Source: Vibrio nereis NBRC 15637 (GTDB taxonomy: Bacteria; Pseudomonadota; Gammaproteobacteria; Enterobacterales; Vibrionaceae). Taken from it: a DNA stretch of 64,000 nucleotides. Below are positions 18,526-27,925 of the stretch, piece by piece (positions within the stretch are counted from its first letter, which is position 1; every line of letters begins with the position of its first letter). Location of the stretch: positions 62,001 through 126,000 of the forward strand of contig NZ_BCUD01000011.1 of NCBI RefSeq assembly GCF_001591105.1. The letters are read 5' to 3'. The translations under genes were made by a program, and so were the position numbers. The notes beneath the pieces are model-generated. The model made no database searches and was not told the DNA's origin. It saw nothing but the letters and a program-made list of their open reading frames with translations.

Positions 18526-20133
18526 TTAATGTTTACGCCTTAAAAGTGGCAATAGCAGAACTAGGGAGAGCCAACCAAAGCTACCACCGCCTCCTCCACT
18601 ACGACTTGCATCAGAAGTAGAATCTGGATTTGATGTACGTCGGAAGTTAGAGATGAACACCGCATCTTCTCCCTGGTCGACCGACAAGTCCTTTCTATAC
18701 TCAAACTTGATGCGGTTTGTGTAACCAGGTAAATAAACTGGAACTTCTTCCTTATAATCACCGCCAGCACTACCAAAGAGATTACCATTCACGTATACGG
18801 ACAGTTGATCTGCCGATTCTGAAGAAGCTCTCGCATCAAATACGTAATCGCCCGACGGTAGACCATCAAAAATAACAGCTGAGCGTTCATTATGAGAAAT
18901 AGGTGCCGAACGAATACCGTCAGAGGTCACTTGCCAAGGTTTGGCATTACTATAAACACCCACATTATCCAATGATAAAGCATCTGCTAATACTGTATTT
19001 GCAGCTTGTGCGATTTCATATAAAGCGACTGAACCCGCACTGTACGCGCTCCCGTTTTACTGATAATCAAAAGTTACGCCCACAGGCTGTAACCCATAGT
19101 TACTCGCATTAAAATTGACTGAAACTGTACAACTATCACCTGCAGTTAAATTCCCATTTAGCATGCAGTTATTTGCCAGAAGCTCACTACCCTCACCCCA
19201 TGCAGAGATAAGAATGCCATTAATTTCATCGGTTGTAGATAAGTTGGTAAATGTAAACTCGTGCCTGTTTTGACCTAAATTTTTATAACCCGCAAATCTC
19301 GATTGCGAGTAGCTTAGCCCTGATGTCACTTGCTCGATCCAATCAACATAGCGGCTAATATTGGTATACACCCCGTATGAGCCAGCGTAACCACACCTAA
19401 TTGAGCCAAAGCTGACGATCCCCAGTTGTGTTCTGTCGTTATCGATGACAAGTGGGCCACCACTATCACCACGACAGGAGTCATAACCCTCATACTGATA
19501 ACCTGCACAGAAGTTCTCTGAACCAGAATCACTCGTCACAGATGGAAAGGCATCTGCACAAGTATTTTGATCTACCATTGGAACGGTGACTTCAAGCAGT
19601 TGGGCAGACGTTGTATGGTTACCTAACTCAGGCGTCGTCGACCCCCAACCAGCAACGGTTAGATCCGTGCCAACAGCTGTGCTGTTTCGGGTCTGGGCAT
19701 CGGCCAGTTGAACAGGAACCGCTTCATTAGAGGTTAATGGCCTTGGGAGTTCGATGATCGCAATATCGTTCTTGAGATTACTACCGTTATACTCAGGATG
19801 GATATAGAAGTGCTGTACCGGAAGCCTAACCCCTTCATTGTGCTCATTATTGAGGTTGTTAATACCTACAATGACCTCAAAATCTTCTTTGGAAACACGT
19901 TCCACACAGTGGGCCGCCGTTAAGATATAGCGGTCACCGATGTAACTACCACCACAAAATTGACCTTCATACGCAGAAGATCCCTTTGTCACTAAAGCGG
20001 TTATATAAGGCCAATCATTGCTCGTGGCATTAGTACCATCAATAATGCGAGGTGAGATTTCTTGGGCAAGGCTTGAAGTTGCCAGCAAACAAGTTGCTGA
20101 GCCAATAAAGACAGGTAGAGGCCAACGTATAAT
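18526..20133 (-). pseudogene. Secreted trypsin-like serine protease with GlyGly-CTERM tail (Ves-type), interrupted
   Basis: The reading frame encodes an S1 protease: mature start RIIDGTNATSNDWPY, catalytic His in LTAAHC, Asp in LKNDIAIIEL and Ser in CRGDSGGP. A beta-rich region and a C-terminal GlyGly-CTERM sorting signal (SGGGGGSFGWLSLVLLL then RRKH) follow. V. cholerae VesB/VesC are type II-secreted relatives. Two lesions are visible: a TAA at 19057-19059 after VTFDYQ, with the same frame resuming as NGSAYSAGSVALYE, and no ATG/GTG/TTG before the signal peptide, where ATT or ATA stands at the expected place. The first start-like codon (TTG, 20088) would cut the signal peptide short. A CAA-to-TAA change explains the stop. 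Likely non-functional, or yielding a truncated soluble protease. Confidence 0.8.
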
Positions 20134-20251
20134 GCGTTCAGTTTCCTATTAAATGATATGCATTGGCAATCGATAATATCGCTGAATAAAAGCTGGCGAC
20201 ACCCTAGTGCGGCTCAATTGGACAAACCAGTTTAATAAATGCGAGCTATCG

Positions 20252-20713
20252 CTAGATCCAACGCCTTACTCGCTGTTTATATTGGCGGTACTTGTCTCCA
20301 AATAACTTCTCTAAAGCTCGCTCTTCAGGAATGATTTGAAAGCGGTTCATATACGGAATAAAAGTGAATGCGCACATAATTGCAAGCAAGTTTTGGTGCC
20401 AATAAGCGAAACCGAACAGGAGTAGGAATAGAGCGAGATACATTGGATTTCGCGTATAAGAGAAAATGCCCGAATCTACAACAGTGGAGGCATCTTCAAC
20501 TTTCACTGGGTGAATGGTCGTGTTCTTTCGGTGGAACTCATAGACACCCGCCACACCAACAAATCCAGACAAGACAAAACAAACCAGGAATACAAAGACT
20601 TCGAGCGGAAGTGGCACAGTCAACGAAGTAACTTCATTAGACACTCGATTAATGATCACCACTAAAACAATAAATACTGCAACTGGTGGAATCTTGCGCT
20701 CTAACTTATCCAT
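20252..20713 (-). CDS. Isoprenylcysteine carboxyl methyltransferase-like membrane protein
   Basis: A 153-residue protein with about four membrane helices and the ICMT/PEMT-family C-terminus. The SAM-binding motif is GIFSYTRNPMYLALF (residues about 83-97), and the later EER segment is PEERALEKLFGDKYRQY (about 132-148). Bacterial members are called isoprenylcysteine carboxylmethyltransferase family or NnrU/mddA relatives; their substrates are mostly unknown. It is transcribed away from ydiJ, which has its own terminator between them. Function is by domain only. Confidence 0.8.
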   Translation of the reverse strand: MDKLERKIPPVAVFIVLVVIINRVSNEVTSLTVPLPLEVFVFLVCFVLSGFVGVAGVYEFHRKNTTIHPVKVEDASTVVDSGIFSYTRNPMYLALFLLLFGFAYWHQNLLAIMCAFTFIPYMNRFQIIPEERALEKLFGDKYRQYKQRVRRWI

Positions 20714-20750
20714 AAGCCTTTATCACTTTGTTTTATATAACTATATAAAA

Positions 20751-20777
20751 ATAGCCCAGTATACGATACTGGGCTAT
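20751..20777 (-). terminator. Terminator of ydiJ
   Basis: A perfect 12-bp stem (ATAGCCCAGTAT / ATACTGGGCTAT) with a three-base loop. On the minus strand it is followed by TTTTTATAT, directly after the ydiJ stop. Confidence 0.92.
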
Positions 20778-20783
20778 GTCTGT

Positions 20784-23700
20784 TTAAACTAGCTGTAACA
20801 ACGCTTGAACTGGGTGATGAACTTTTACCCCTTCAAAGCGCTTCACCTGACTTCGACATGAGTAACCTGTGACCAAACAGCGGTCTTTAGGCAAGGTGTC
20901 TAAACTTGGTTTCCAGCTTAACCCGTAAATATCTTTCGACATTTGGAGTTTATCAACCTCGTGCCCAAAGGTACCCGCCATGCCACAACAGCCGACAGGA
21001 ACGGTTTTTAACTGACCGCCAAAATGAGTGAAAATCTCTCCCCACTCTTTCTCCGCGTTTGGCATCTTAGTTTTTTCAGTACAGTGAGCTAGCAAGTACC
21101 AAGGTTCTTCATCTGCTTGGGTTGATGCCGCAAACTCATTCAGTCTAGGGCGTAACCATTCATGCGCCGTCAACACCTCGAAATCGCCTCGCTTGTCCCC
21201 AAGGACTTCTTGGTATTCATCGCGATAACAAAGGACGAGAGCTGGATCCACACCGACTAATGGGATATCCAAATCAGCGACCTGTTGCAAGAACGCCGCG
21301 GTTGTACTCGCACTTTTCGCAAATTGCTTTAAGAACCCTTTAATATGCTGTGCTTTTCCATTTGGCTTAAACGGAAGTAATACTGGCGTTTTACCCAATT
21401 TAAGCACCAATTTGGCAAAGTCTTCGACCACGCTCGCGTCATAGTAGGTTGTAAATGGGTCCTGAACGATCACGACATGGTTTTGTTTTTCATCCGCAGA
21501 TAAGTTAGCCAAGTGCTGAAGATCAAAGTCTTTTAAGCTGTTCAATCTTTCTTCAAGCGTTGGGACTGACAGCAAAGGCGTATCAACATAACCAATGGTT
21601 GAAGCTGTTAGTTTTTGTACCCACTTTTGTTTAATCGCACCGTTCACCAACTTCGGCGCTTTGGCCATCACAGGTAGCATTGTTTCGATATTAGCGACTA
21701 AATAGTCTTTCGCCGGGCGCTGGTAACGCGAGTAATAAATATTCAAAAAACGTGAGCGGAAACTCGGCACATCCACCTTAATCGGGCATTGGCTGGCACA
21801 CGCTTTACATGCTAGACAGCCATTCATCGCTTCATACACTTCGTGTGAAAAGTCATACTCATGACGTTTGTTTAGCGTATTTCTGACCCGATCAATCATG
21901 GTTTTGACTGGCGTATTATTCGCGAGAGCCTGTTGCTCTAAATCGAGAATATCAATGCCTTGCTCTGTAAGTTGTCTTAGCCACTCTCTCACCAACCCTG
22001 CCCGGCCTTTCGGCGAATGACGACGGTCTGCTGTCACCTTCATAGAAGGACACATCGGAGACGAGGTATCGTAGTTAAAGCACAACCCGTTACCGTTACA
22101 TTCCATTGCTTGTTTAAAACTATCACGGACTTTAACGTCGATTTGGCGGTCAAAATAACCACGCTTGGTGTCCGTCACTTTTACTAATTCTGCATCGCTT
22201 TCTAGAGGCGTACAGATTTTACCTGGGTTCATTTTATTGTGAGGGTCAAAGGCCGCTTTAACGCGTCTTAACTCGGTAAAAAGCTCGTCACCAAAAAACT
22301 CAGGGCCATATTCTGAGCGATAGCCTTTCCCGTGCTCGCCCCACATCAAGCCGCCATACTTAGCAACCAGCTTAACCACTTCGTCGGAAACTTCATGCAT
22401 TAACGTTTCTTGTTTTGGATCACATAGGTCTAACGCTGGGCGCACGTGCAATACACCAGCATCAACGTGGCCAAACATACCGTAGTTCAACTGTTTCGCG
22501 TCCAGTAACTCTCGAAATTCAACGATAAAATCCGCCAAATTTTCTGGCGGTACACACGTATCTTCCGCAAAAGCAACGGGCTTCGCGCGGCCTTTGGCAG
22601 CACCAAGTAGACCTACCGCTTTTTTACGCATGTTGTAGATTCGACCAATGCTGGCAAGGTCGTCACACACCTGATAACCGATAATACCCGCCTGCCCTTG
22701 CTCAAGCATTTCATCCAAGCGTGCCGTTAACTCGGCCACTTGTTGCGCGACCTCTTCTTCGTCTTGGCCCGCGTACTCGACCATATTGATGCCTTGCATC
22801 TCTTTGCCAGGCACATCAGTCAGTAAATCGCTCACGGTATGCCAAACAATGTCTTCTTTCGCAAGGTTAAGCACTTTAGAGTCAACGGTTTCAACCGACA
22901 ACGCTTTAGCTTCCACCATTAATGGGGCATTGCGAAGCGCTGAGTCAAAACTGTCGTATTTTACGTTAACCAGCGTACGTGCTTTGGGAATCGGAGTCAG
23001 GTTTAACTTCGCTTCGGTGATAAAGGCCAGTGAACCTTCCGCGCCACATAAAACGCGCGTTAGGTTAAACTCATCACTTTCTTCATCAAGCGCATTTTTG
23101 AGATCGTAGCCCGTTAAGAAGCGGTTCAGAGGCGGAAACTTCGCGTTAATCTGTTCGCGCTTTTCTCGGCAAACTTGCTCTGTCACCTTTAATGCTTCAT
23201 GCGCGTATTCACCTGGATCAGGTAAACCTTTGGAAAGGTCCGATTCAAGCACTGAGCCGTCGGCAAATACTGCTTGCAACGACAAAACATGATCCGAGGT
23301 TTTGCCGTATTTTAGCGAACCTTGACCCGATGCATCAGTATTGACCATACCACCCAGTGTTGCTCGGTTACTGGTTGACAGGTCCGGCGAGAAAAAGTAA
23401 CCGTAAGGTCGAACCGCATCATTAAGCTGGTCTTTCACCACACCCGTTTGGACACGAACCCAGCCTTCTTCTGCGTTAATTTCGAGCACATTATTCATGT
23501 GACGTGAAAGATCAACGACAACACCCTTAGTCAATGATTGGCCATTGGTACCTGTACCACCGCCACGAGGGGAAAAAGTAATCCTTTCATATTCAGGTTT
23601 TACACTTAACTGCCCGACTAGTGACACATCTTGTGTCGACTTAGGGTGCACAACCGCTTGAGGCAACTGCTGATAAACACTGTTATCCGTTGCGACAGCT

Positions 23701-23816
23701 AAGCGACTTGAATATTGGCTTTCGATATCTCCAGAAAATCCTGATTGTTTCAGCTCTTCCAGAAAAGTGAGGACGATGGGATCTACGTCAGATTGAGAGT
23801 GTAGTCTTGGTAACAT
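20784..23816 (-). CDS. ydiJ: YdiJ-type FAD- and Fe-S-binding D-2-hydroxyacid (2-hydroxyglutarate) dehydrogenase
   Basis: A 1010-residue fusion. The N-terminal FAD_binding_4 domain has the pyrophosphate loop SPRGGGTGTNGQSLTKG (residues about 78-94), followed by the FAD-oxidase C domain (FGHVDAGVLHVRPALD). Then come Fe-S segments CNGNGLCFNYDTSSPMCPSMK and CLACKACASQCPIKVDVP, and a C-terminal CCG-type domain (VGCCGMAGTFGHEVDK). It follows E. coli YdiJ throughout, which oxidises D-2-hydroxyglutarate, a by-product of SerA. The likely electron acceptor is the quinone pool or a flavoprotein. It is monocistronic with its own terminator. Confidence 0.93.
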   Translation of the reverse strand: MLPRLHSQSDVDPIVLTFLEELKQSGFSGDIESQYSSRLAVATDNSVYQQLPQAVVHPKSTQDVSLVGQLSVKPEYERITFSPRGGGTGTNGQSLTKGVVVDLSRHMNNVLEINAEEGWVRVQTGVVKDQLNDAVRPYGYFFSPDLSTSNRATLGGMVNTDASGQGSLKYGKTSDHVLSLQAVFADGSVLESDLSKGLPDPGEYAHEALKVTEQVCREKREQINAKFPPLNRFLTGYDLKNALDEESDEFNLTRVLCGAEGSLAFITEAKLNLTPIPKARTLVNVKYDSFDSALRNAPLMVEAKALSVETVDSKVLNLAKEDIVWHTVSDLLTDVPGKEMQGINMVEYAGQDEEEVAQQVAELTARLDEMLEQGQAGIIGYQVCDDLASIGRIYNMRKKAVGLLGAAKGRAKPVAFAEDTCVPPENLADFIVEFRELLDAKQLNYGMFGHVDAGVLHVRPALDLCDPKQETLMHEVSDEVVKLVAKYGGLMWGEHGKGYRSEYGPEFFGDELFTELRRVKAAFDPHNKMNPGKICTPLESDAELVKVTDTKRGYFDRQIDVKVRDSFKQAMECNGNGLCFNYDTSSPMCPSMKVTADRRHSPKGRAGLVREWLRQLTEQGIDILDLEQQALANNTPVKTMIDRVRNTLNKRHEYDFSHEVYEAMNGCLACKACASQCPIKVDVPSFRSRFLNIYYSRYQRPAKDYLVANIETMLPVMAKAPKLVNGAIKQKWVQKLTASTIGYVDTPLLSVPTLEERLNSLKDFDLQHLANLSADEKQNHVVIVQDPFTTYYDASVVEDFAKLVLKLGKTPVLLPFKPNGKAQHIKGFLKQFAKSASTTAAFLQQVADLDIPLVGVDPALVLCYRDEYQEVLGDKRGDFEVLTAHEWLRPRLNEFAASTQADEEPWYLLAHCTEKTKMPNAEKEWGEIFTHFGGQLKTVPVGCCGMAGTFGHEVDKLQMSKDIYGLSWKPSLDTLPKDRCLVTGYSCRSQVKRFEGVKVHHPVQALLQLV

Positions 23817-24018
23817 TTGCTTCCTGCCCCTACTACGCTGATCCTGTCAGCATTGGGTTCTATGTGATATGGTTTTAATTTTTGAATCATGTCACTTTAC
23901 AACATTTAAAAGGGTGATCAAAACAGAAATGCAGTGTCAAATTAGCACTTCGCGCATTTCTTTCTCACTCTTTAAAATCATGGACTTGATTTAAAGTGTC
24001 TTTACGAGCAAATCATCA

Positions 24019-24699
24019 ATGAAGAAAACAAAAATCATCACCACAGAAGATATTTTATTAACACTTTGTCAATCTGTTTCCGGAGTTTTAACATCTGCCA
24101 CCAGCTCTCAAGTTAACTATTCGGCCATGGTGCAGAAAATTACCAAAACAAGCCTTAAACCTGATTTTGGCTGCTTCGTGTTATTTGATGGCGGGTTCTC
24201 TGGCTTGGTTGTGATCAACTTCACCGCTAAAGCTGCACTAGAGATTTACACAAACTACATGCGCAACATGGGCATGCCAGAAGAAGAAATTGCCGTTCTA
24301 CATACTTCTGACGAAGTCGCAGATGTACTCGGTGAGCTAATGAACCAGCTAGTAGGTAACTTTACTAACCAAGTTCGCAAAACCCTGCAAACGCACATCA
24401 CTCAAAACCAGCCGAAAATGCTCGCGCTAAATAAACAAGTGGTTCTCTCGGTAGACACCAATTTAGATCGTCCTCAAGCGCGCCGTGTGACCTTCTCAAC
24501 CGAAAAAGGCAACATTTTCTACCTTGAATTAGCAATGGATAAAACAGAGTTTATTCAGCTAGAAGAGTTTGAAACACCAGAAGACGAGTGTCCTGATGCC
24601 ATTTTAGAGCAAGCACGCCAGCAGATGGAGTCAAAAGATAAACCTAAATCGAGCCATGACGTTGATCCTAATGACCTGCTGGATGAACTCGGCATCTAA
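24019..24699 (+). CDS. DUF3334 family protein (CheX-like fold suggested)
   Basis: A 226-residue cytoplasmic protein I place in DUF3334. The centre contains DVLGELMNQLVGNFTNQVR (residues about 115-133), reminiscent of the ELxNxxxGN helix of CheX/CheC phosphatases. The C-terminus is acidic and ends DPNDLLDELGI. The family is found in vibrios and relatives and has no published function that I know of. The CheX resemblance is a motif-level observation, not an alignment. The neighbours (ydiJ divergent, a DUF2786 gene downstream) do not define a pathway. Confidence 0.7.
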   Translation: MKKTKIITTEDILLTLCQSVSGVLTSATSSQVNYSAMVQKITKTSLKPDFGCFVLFDGGFSGLVVINFTAKAALEIYTNYMRNMGMPEEEIAVLHTSDEVADVLGELMNQLVGNFTNQVRKTLQTHITQNQPKMLALNKQVVLSVDTNLDRPQARRVTFSTEKGNIFYLELAMDKTEFIQLEEFETPEDECPDAILEQARQQMESKDKPKSSHDVDPNDLLDELGI

Positions 24700-24822
24700 T
24701 CTCCCCTATCAGCGCCACCTCTCACATGTGGCGCAATTTTTAGCTGCAAATTTCCATTTAAAAGTTTAGCAACGTAACGCTTTTAAACACTCGGTTTCCG
24801 TTTTAACGCAGAACACGTTAAA

Positions 24823-25545
24823 ATGGCCGACTTTTCAAAATTAGTTACTGCTGTTGTGTCGATGGATAAACAAAAAGCCCTTAAAAAAATTGCGAAGTGC
24901 CTTGAGCTTGGTAATTCAGCTAACGTAAACGAAGCTGCGAACGCGATAAAAATGGCTCACCGCTTGATGATGAAATATGGTCTGGATAAAGACGATATCG
25001 AATTTATCAAGATGGGCAAAACGCAATCGACACATTTACTCCCGTCTAATGTGGGCTCGCATTTGCTACGCATTATTCGTGGTATCAATACTAAATTTGG
25101 TGTTGAGGCGGTACTCCTTAATCATAAGGGACTTAAGCGCGCAGAATTTATTGGTGAAGCCGATAGAGCAATTTTCGCCGCATTTGCTTTCGATATCATC
25201 TACCGAGAAATGAACGAGCAAACAGGTAAATTCCGCAATAGTTTTGCGGGTACTGGCACCCCATCAGGTGAAGTTACGCGCCGCGTAAACTCATTTTTAT
25301 CTGGCTGGGTAGAAGGCGCATTAGAGAAGTTGCCAATCATTAGCCCTGATGAAGAATCTGCTAAGAAGATTGATGACTATATCGATAAAGAGTTTAAAAA
25401 TATCGATAGAGAAACGTTTAAACAGCAACTTAGAGAAGCGATGAAGAACCTGACCGATGATTACGAAGTCGGTTTAAAGAAAGGTCGCAAGGTGTCGGTA
25501 AATAGGCCTATTGATGGTGCACAAGCGCCTAAGATGCTACGCTAA
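24823..25545 (+). CDS. DUF2786 domain protein
   Basis: A 240-residue protein whose N-terminal DUF2786 block reads KALKKIAKCLELGNSAN then EAANAIKMAHRLMMKYGLD (residues about 18-55). The remainder is basic and helical, with a C-terminal Lys/Arg-rich stretch. DUF2786 occurs in phage and bacterial proteins of unknown role; an association with DNA or nucleases is guesswork. The start is uncertain: the ATG at 24823 lacks a ribosome-binding site and may be close to the transcription start, while the ATG at 24862 (MDKQKALKK) gives the usual family N-terminus. No neighbour clarifies the function. Confidence 0.75.
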   Translation: MADFSKLVTAVVSMDKQKALKKIAKCLELGNSANVNEAANAIKMAHRLMMKYGLDKDDIEFIKMGKTQSTHLLPSNVGSHLLRIIRGINTKFGVEAVLLNHKGLKRAEFIGEADRAIFAAFAFDIIYREMNEQTGKFRNSFAGTGTPSGEVTRRVNSFLSGWVEGALEKLPIISPDEESAKKIDDYIDKEFKNIDRETFKQQLREAMKNLTDDYEVGLKKGRKVSVNRPIDGAQAPKMLR

Positions 25546-25683
25546 TACTCGTTAAGGCTCCGTTAAGGTTACGTCAATTATCATAGAAACTATTGACTTA
25601 TATGGCTCTATCGGGATTATTCCTCTCCCAGAATTTCTAACAAATACTTCTGAAATCTTTTCAGAAAATATGGAGATGTACTT

Positions 25684-26352
25684 GTGAAAAAAATTACGCT
25701 TGCTCTAGCGGTTGCTATCGCTCTATCTGGCTGTCAGGCTACTCAACGTCAGAGCGCAACAACAGGTGAAACAGAAACTAACTCTGCAACAACAGGTGCT
25801 ATTCTTGGCGCTATTGCTGGTGCAGCGGTCGGTGTTGCAACGGGTGATGACGCGAAAGATCGTCGTAAACGTGCCCTTATCGGCGCAGCCGGTGGTGCAG
25901 CAGTCGGTGGTGGTGTAGGCTACTACTTTGACCAACAAGAAGCGGCACTACGTCAAGAACTTCTGAACTCTGGCGTACAAGTTGAACGTGTCGGTGAAAA
26001 CCAACTGCTTCTACGTATGGAAAACGGTATCGGCTTTAACTCTAGCTCATACCAGCTTGATCCAAGCATCCACAATACACTTCGTGGTGTTGCTCGTATT
26101 CTTGTTGAATACCCAGACACAAGCCTTGTGATTGATGGCCACACAGACAGCACTGGCGGCGACACACTAAACCAAGTTCTTTCTGAGCGTCGTGCTGAAT
26201 CTGTTCGTTCATACTTAATTTCTCAAGGCGTAGCTTCAGGCCGTGCAATTGCTCGTGGTAACGGTGAGCGCTACCCACTATGTACAAATGAAACAACAAC
26301 TGGCCGTGCATGTAACCGCCGCGTTGAGATCCAGATCCTTCCTCTTAAATAG
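25684..26352 (+). CDS. OmpA-family outer-membrane lipoprotein (YiaD-like)
   Basis: A 222-residue lipoprotein. The signal peptide ends at a lipobox LSGC with lipidated C17. A glycine-zipper region (GAILGAIAGAAVGVATG, residues about 38-54) is repeated near 68-80 (GAAGGAAVGGGVGYYFD), followed by an OmpA C-terminal peptidoglycan-binding domain with VIDGHTDSTGGDTLNQ and LSERRAESVRSYL. It is predicted to link the outer membrane to peptidoglycan. The GTG start at 25684 is supported by GGAGATG just upstream. A terminator follows. Similar proteins assist OMP assembly or stress resistance. Confidence 0.9.
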   Translation: MKKITLALAVAIALSGCQATQRQSATTGETETNSATTGAILGAIAGAAVGVATGDDAKDRRKRALIGAAGGAAVGGGVGYYFDQQEAALRQELLNSGVQVERVGENQLLLRMENGIGFNSSSYQLDPSIHNTLRGVARILVEYPDTSLVIDGHTDSTGGDTLNQVLSERRAESVRSYLISQGVASGRAIARGNGERYPLCTNETTTGRACNRRVEIQILPLK

Positions 26353-26379
26353 CATTTTTGGATTGATCAATTGTGATAG

Positions 26380-26407
26380 AAATGGCTTCTTCGGGAGCCA
26401 TTTTTTA
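26380..26407 (+). terminator. Rho-independent terminator of the OmpA-family lipoprotein gene
   Basis: AAATGGCT / AGCCATTT stem with an eight-base loop and a T6 run. Confidence 0.9.
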
Positions 26408-26466
26408 TTTCTCATCTAATTGCTTTAAACTACATTCACCCAAATACCATTGTTAAAGGGCTCGCC

Positions 26467-27480
26467 TTGAAATTCATTGCTATCGTCTTTCTTTTGATCT
26501 CCCCATTCTGTTTTTCCAACACGATTGACGACTTAACAGCTAAAGCTCAGTCTCAAGATCCTAATGCTCAATATCAGCTTGGACAACGCTACTTGGATGG
26601 AGATGGCGTAGAACCTTCTAGCAATGAAGCCATATATTGGTTAGAACAGTCTGCAAGCAACGGAAATCATGAAGCCGTGTTTTCCCTGACTAACCTGTAC
26701 CTTGAAGACACTACAGATAAAAAACAAACCGACCGCGCGATTTACTGGTTAACGACGCAGGCTGTATCCGGCAGTGTCAAAATGCAAACTCAGCTCGGCA
26801 AAGTCTATGAACAGCTTAACCAACTAGATTTGGCAAAAATTTGGTATCAGGTAGCAGCAAAAAACAGTGAAGATGCGCAGCGAGGATATGAACGCGTACT
26901 CGAAAAACAATTTAATGCGCAACGTGCCAAGCAAGTATCATCAATAGACCAGCTTGAAGTGGCTTTTGAGGGCACCGATATAGAACTAGACGCCCTACCA
27001 CAACCAGAGTTGATTTCTGAAGAGGATGAGTCTCCTTTTGCCTATGTATCTGCTGCTTTAACCCTTCTACTCTTGCTACTCTTCGCCTGGCACCGCAAAA
27101 AAGTGGGTGAGTTAGCCCATGCGTCTCAATCTTCAATTTCAGAATCACAACAAGCAACGCAATCGCTTCAGAAACAACTAAAAGCGCAAACGCTCACCAT
27201 CAAGCAGCAAAAACGCCAACTCGACACACTGTATCGACAGTTTAAAAAGTTACAAGCGAGCAAAGCACCAGCACCACAAGGATCTGCTAGCGATAATAAG
27301 GCCGCGGTAGCATGTGCTCTTTTAGGGTTTCAACCTTCTAAGCTGCCAGATAGCAAGGAAATCAAAGCAAGATATAAACAGCTCTGTAAGATCTATCATC
27401 CCGATAGACAAGGAAGTGAAGAAGAAATGAAACGTTTGAACAGTGCGCTAAAAGTTGCGCTAAATATTGTTAATAAATAG
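26467..27480 (+). CDS. Membrane J-domain protein with periplasmic Sel1 repeats
   Basis: A 337-residue protein of unusual layout. It has a signal peptide at residues 1-18 and Sel1-like TPR repeats at about 28-150 (AQYQLGQRYLDGDGV, NEAIYWLEQSAS). A membrane helix lies at about 191-208, followed by HRKK, then a Gln-rich coiled coil (about 222-265) and a C-terminal J domain with HPD at 311-313. The positive-inside rule puts the J domain in the cytoplasm, where it would stimulate DnaK, and the repeats in the periplasm. The start is TTG 26467 after AAAGGG. No gene symbol is recognised; a role in sensing or membrane quality control is inference. Confidence 0.75.
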   Translation: MKFIAIVFLLISPFCFSNTIDDLTAKAQSQDPNAQYQLGQRYLDGDGVEPSSNEAIYWLEQSASNGNHEAVFSLTNLYLEDTTDKKQTDRAIYWLTTQAVSGSVKMQTQLGKVYEQLNQLDLAKIWYQVAAKNSEDAQRGYERVLEKQFNAQRAKQVSSIDQLEVAFEGTDIELDALPQPELISEEDESPFAYVSAALTLLLLLLFAWHRKKVGELAHASQSSISESQQATQSLQKQLKAQTLTIKQQKRQLDTLYRQFKKLQASKAPAPQGSASDNKAAVACALLGFQPSKLPDSKEIKARYKQLCKIYHPDRQGSEEEMKRLNSALKVALNIVNK

Positions 27481-27650
27481 TTACACATAATGATTTTTTA
27501 AAATGCTTTTTTTCGACACACTCGGAATTAAAGGGCTGCGCAATCGATCCCCCTCCCATTAACGATAACAAATAGTTAACTTTCATAGCATCGTCGTGTC
27601 ATAATTTGCACCGAATTTATCACCTAGGTCTTTAAGGTGGGGAGAAAACT

Positions 27651-27833
27651 ATGTTTACGATCGAAGGTATCTGTGACTGGTGTAAAAAGCCAAGCTTGTT
27701 AACAAAACACGAGTACGTTGATGGTAAGTGTCATCACTCATGCAAAGAGTGCCATCACTTAGCCGTTATAGACGTGCGTCAATTCAACGTCGGTGAGCTT
27801 CAGCAGCGCGAGCGACAGCAGGCGGCACGCTAA
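27651..27833 (+). CDS. Small zinc-ribbon-like protein, 60 residues
   Basis: A 60-residue protein with CDWCKK (Cys8, Cys11) and a second cluster CHHSCKECHHLA (residues 27-38), enough for a zinc site of CxxC...CxxC type. An Arg/Gln-rich tail follows. A good ribosome-binding site (GGGGAG) and a terminator immediately after support a real single-gene unit. No family name is recognised. Cytoplasmic; nucleic-acid or protein binding is plausible but unproven. Confidence 0.7.
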   Translation: MFTIEGICDWCKKPSLLTKHEYVDGKCHHSCKECHHLAVIDVRQFNVGELQQRERQQAAR

Positions 27834-27857
27834 TCACATATTCTCCAGAATGAAATG

Positions 27858-27881
27858 GGCCACCGCGAAGGTGGCCTTTTT
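27858..27881 (+). terminator. Terminator of the zinc-ribbon gene
   Basis: GGCCACC / GGTGGCC stem, five-base loop, T5 run. Confidence 0.88.
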
Positions 27882-27925
27882 GATGCCCAAACTGAAACAC
27901 AGCGAATGCATAACCGACAGACACG

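Noticed and set aside
18526..18972. Independent small gene encoding a GlyGly-CTERM protein
   Set aside because: It starts at a TTG without a ribosome-binding site and is in the same frame as the upstream protease; it is the tail of one broken gene.
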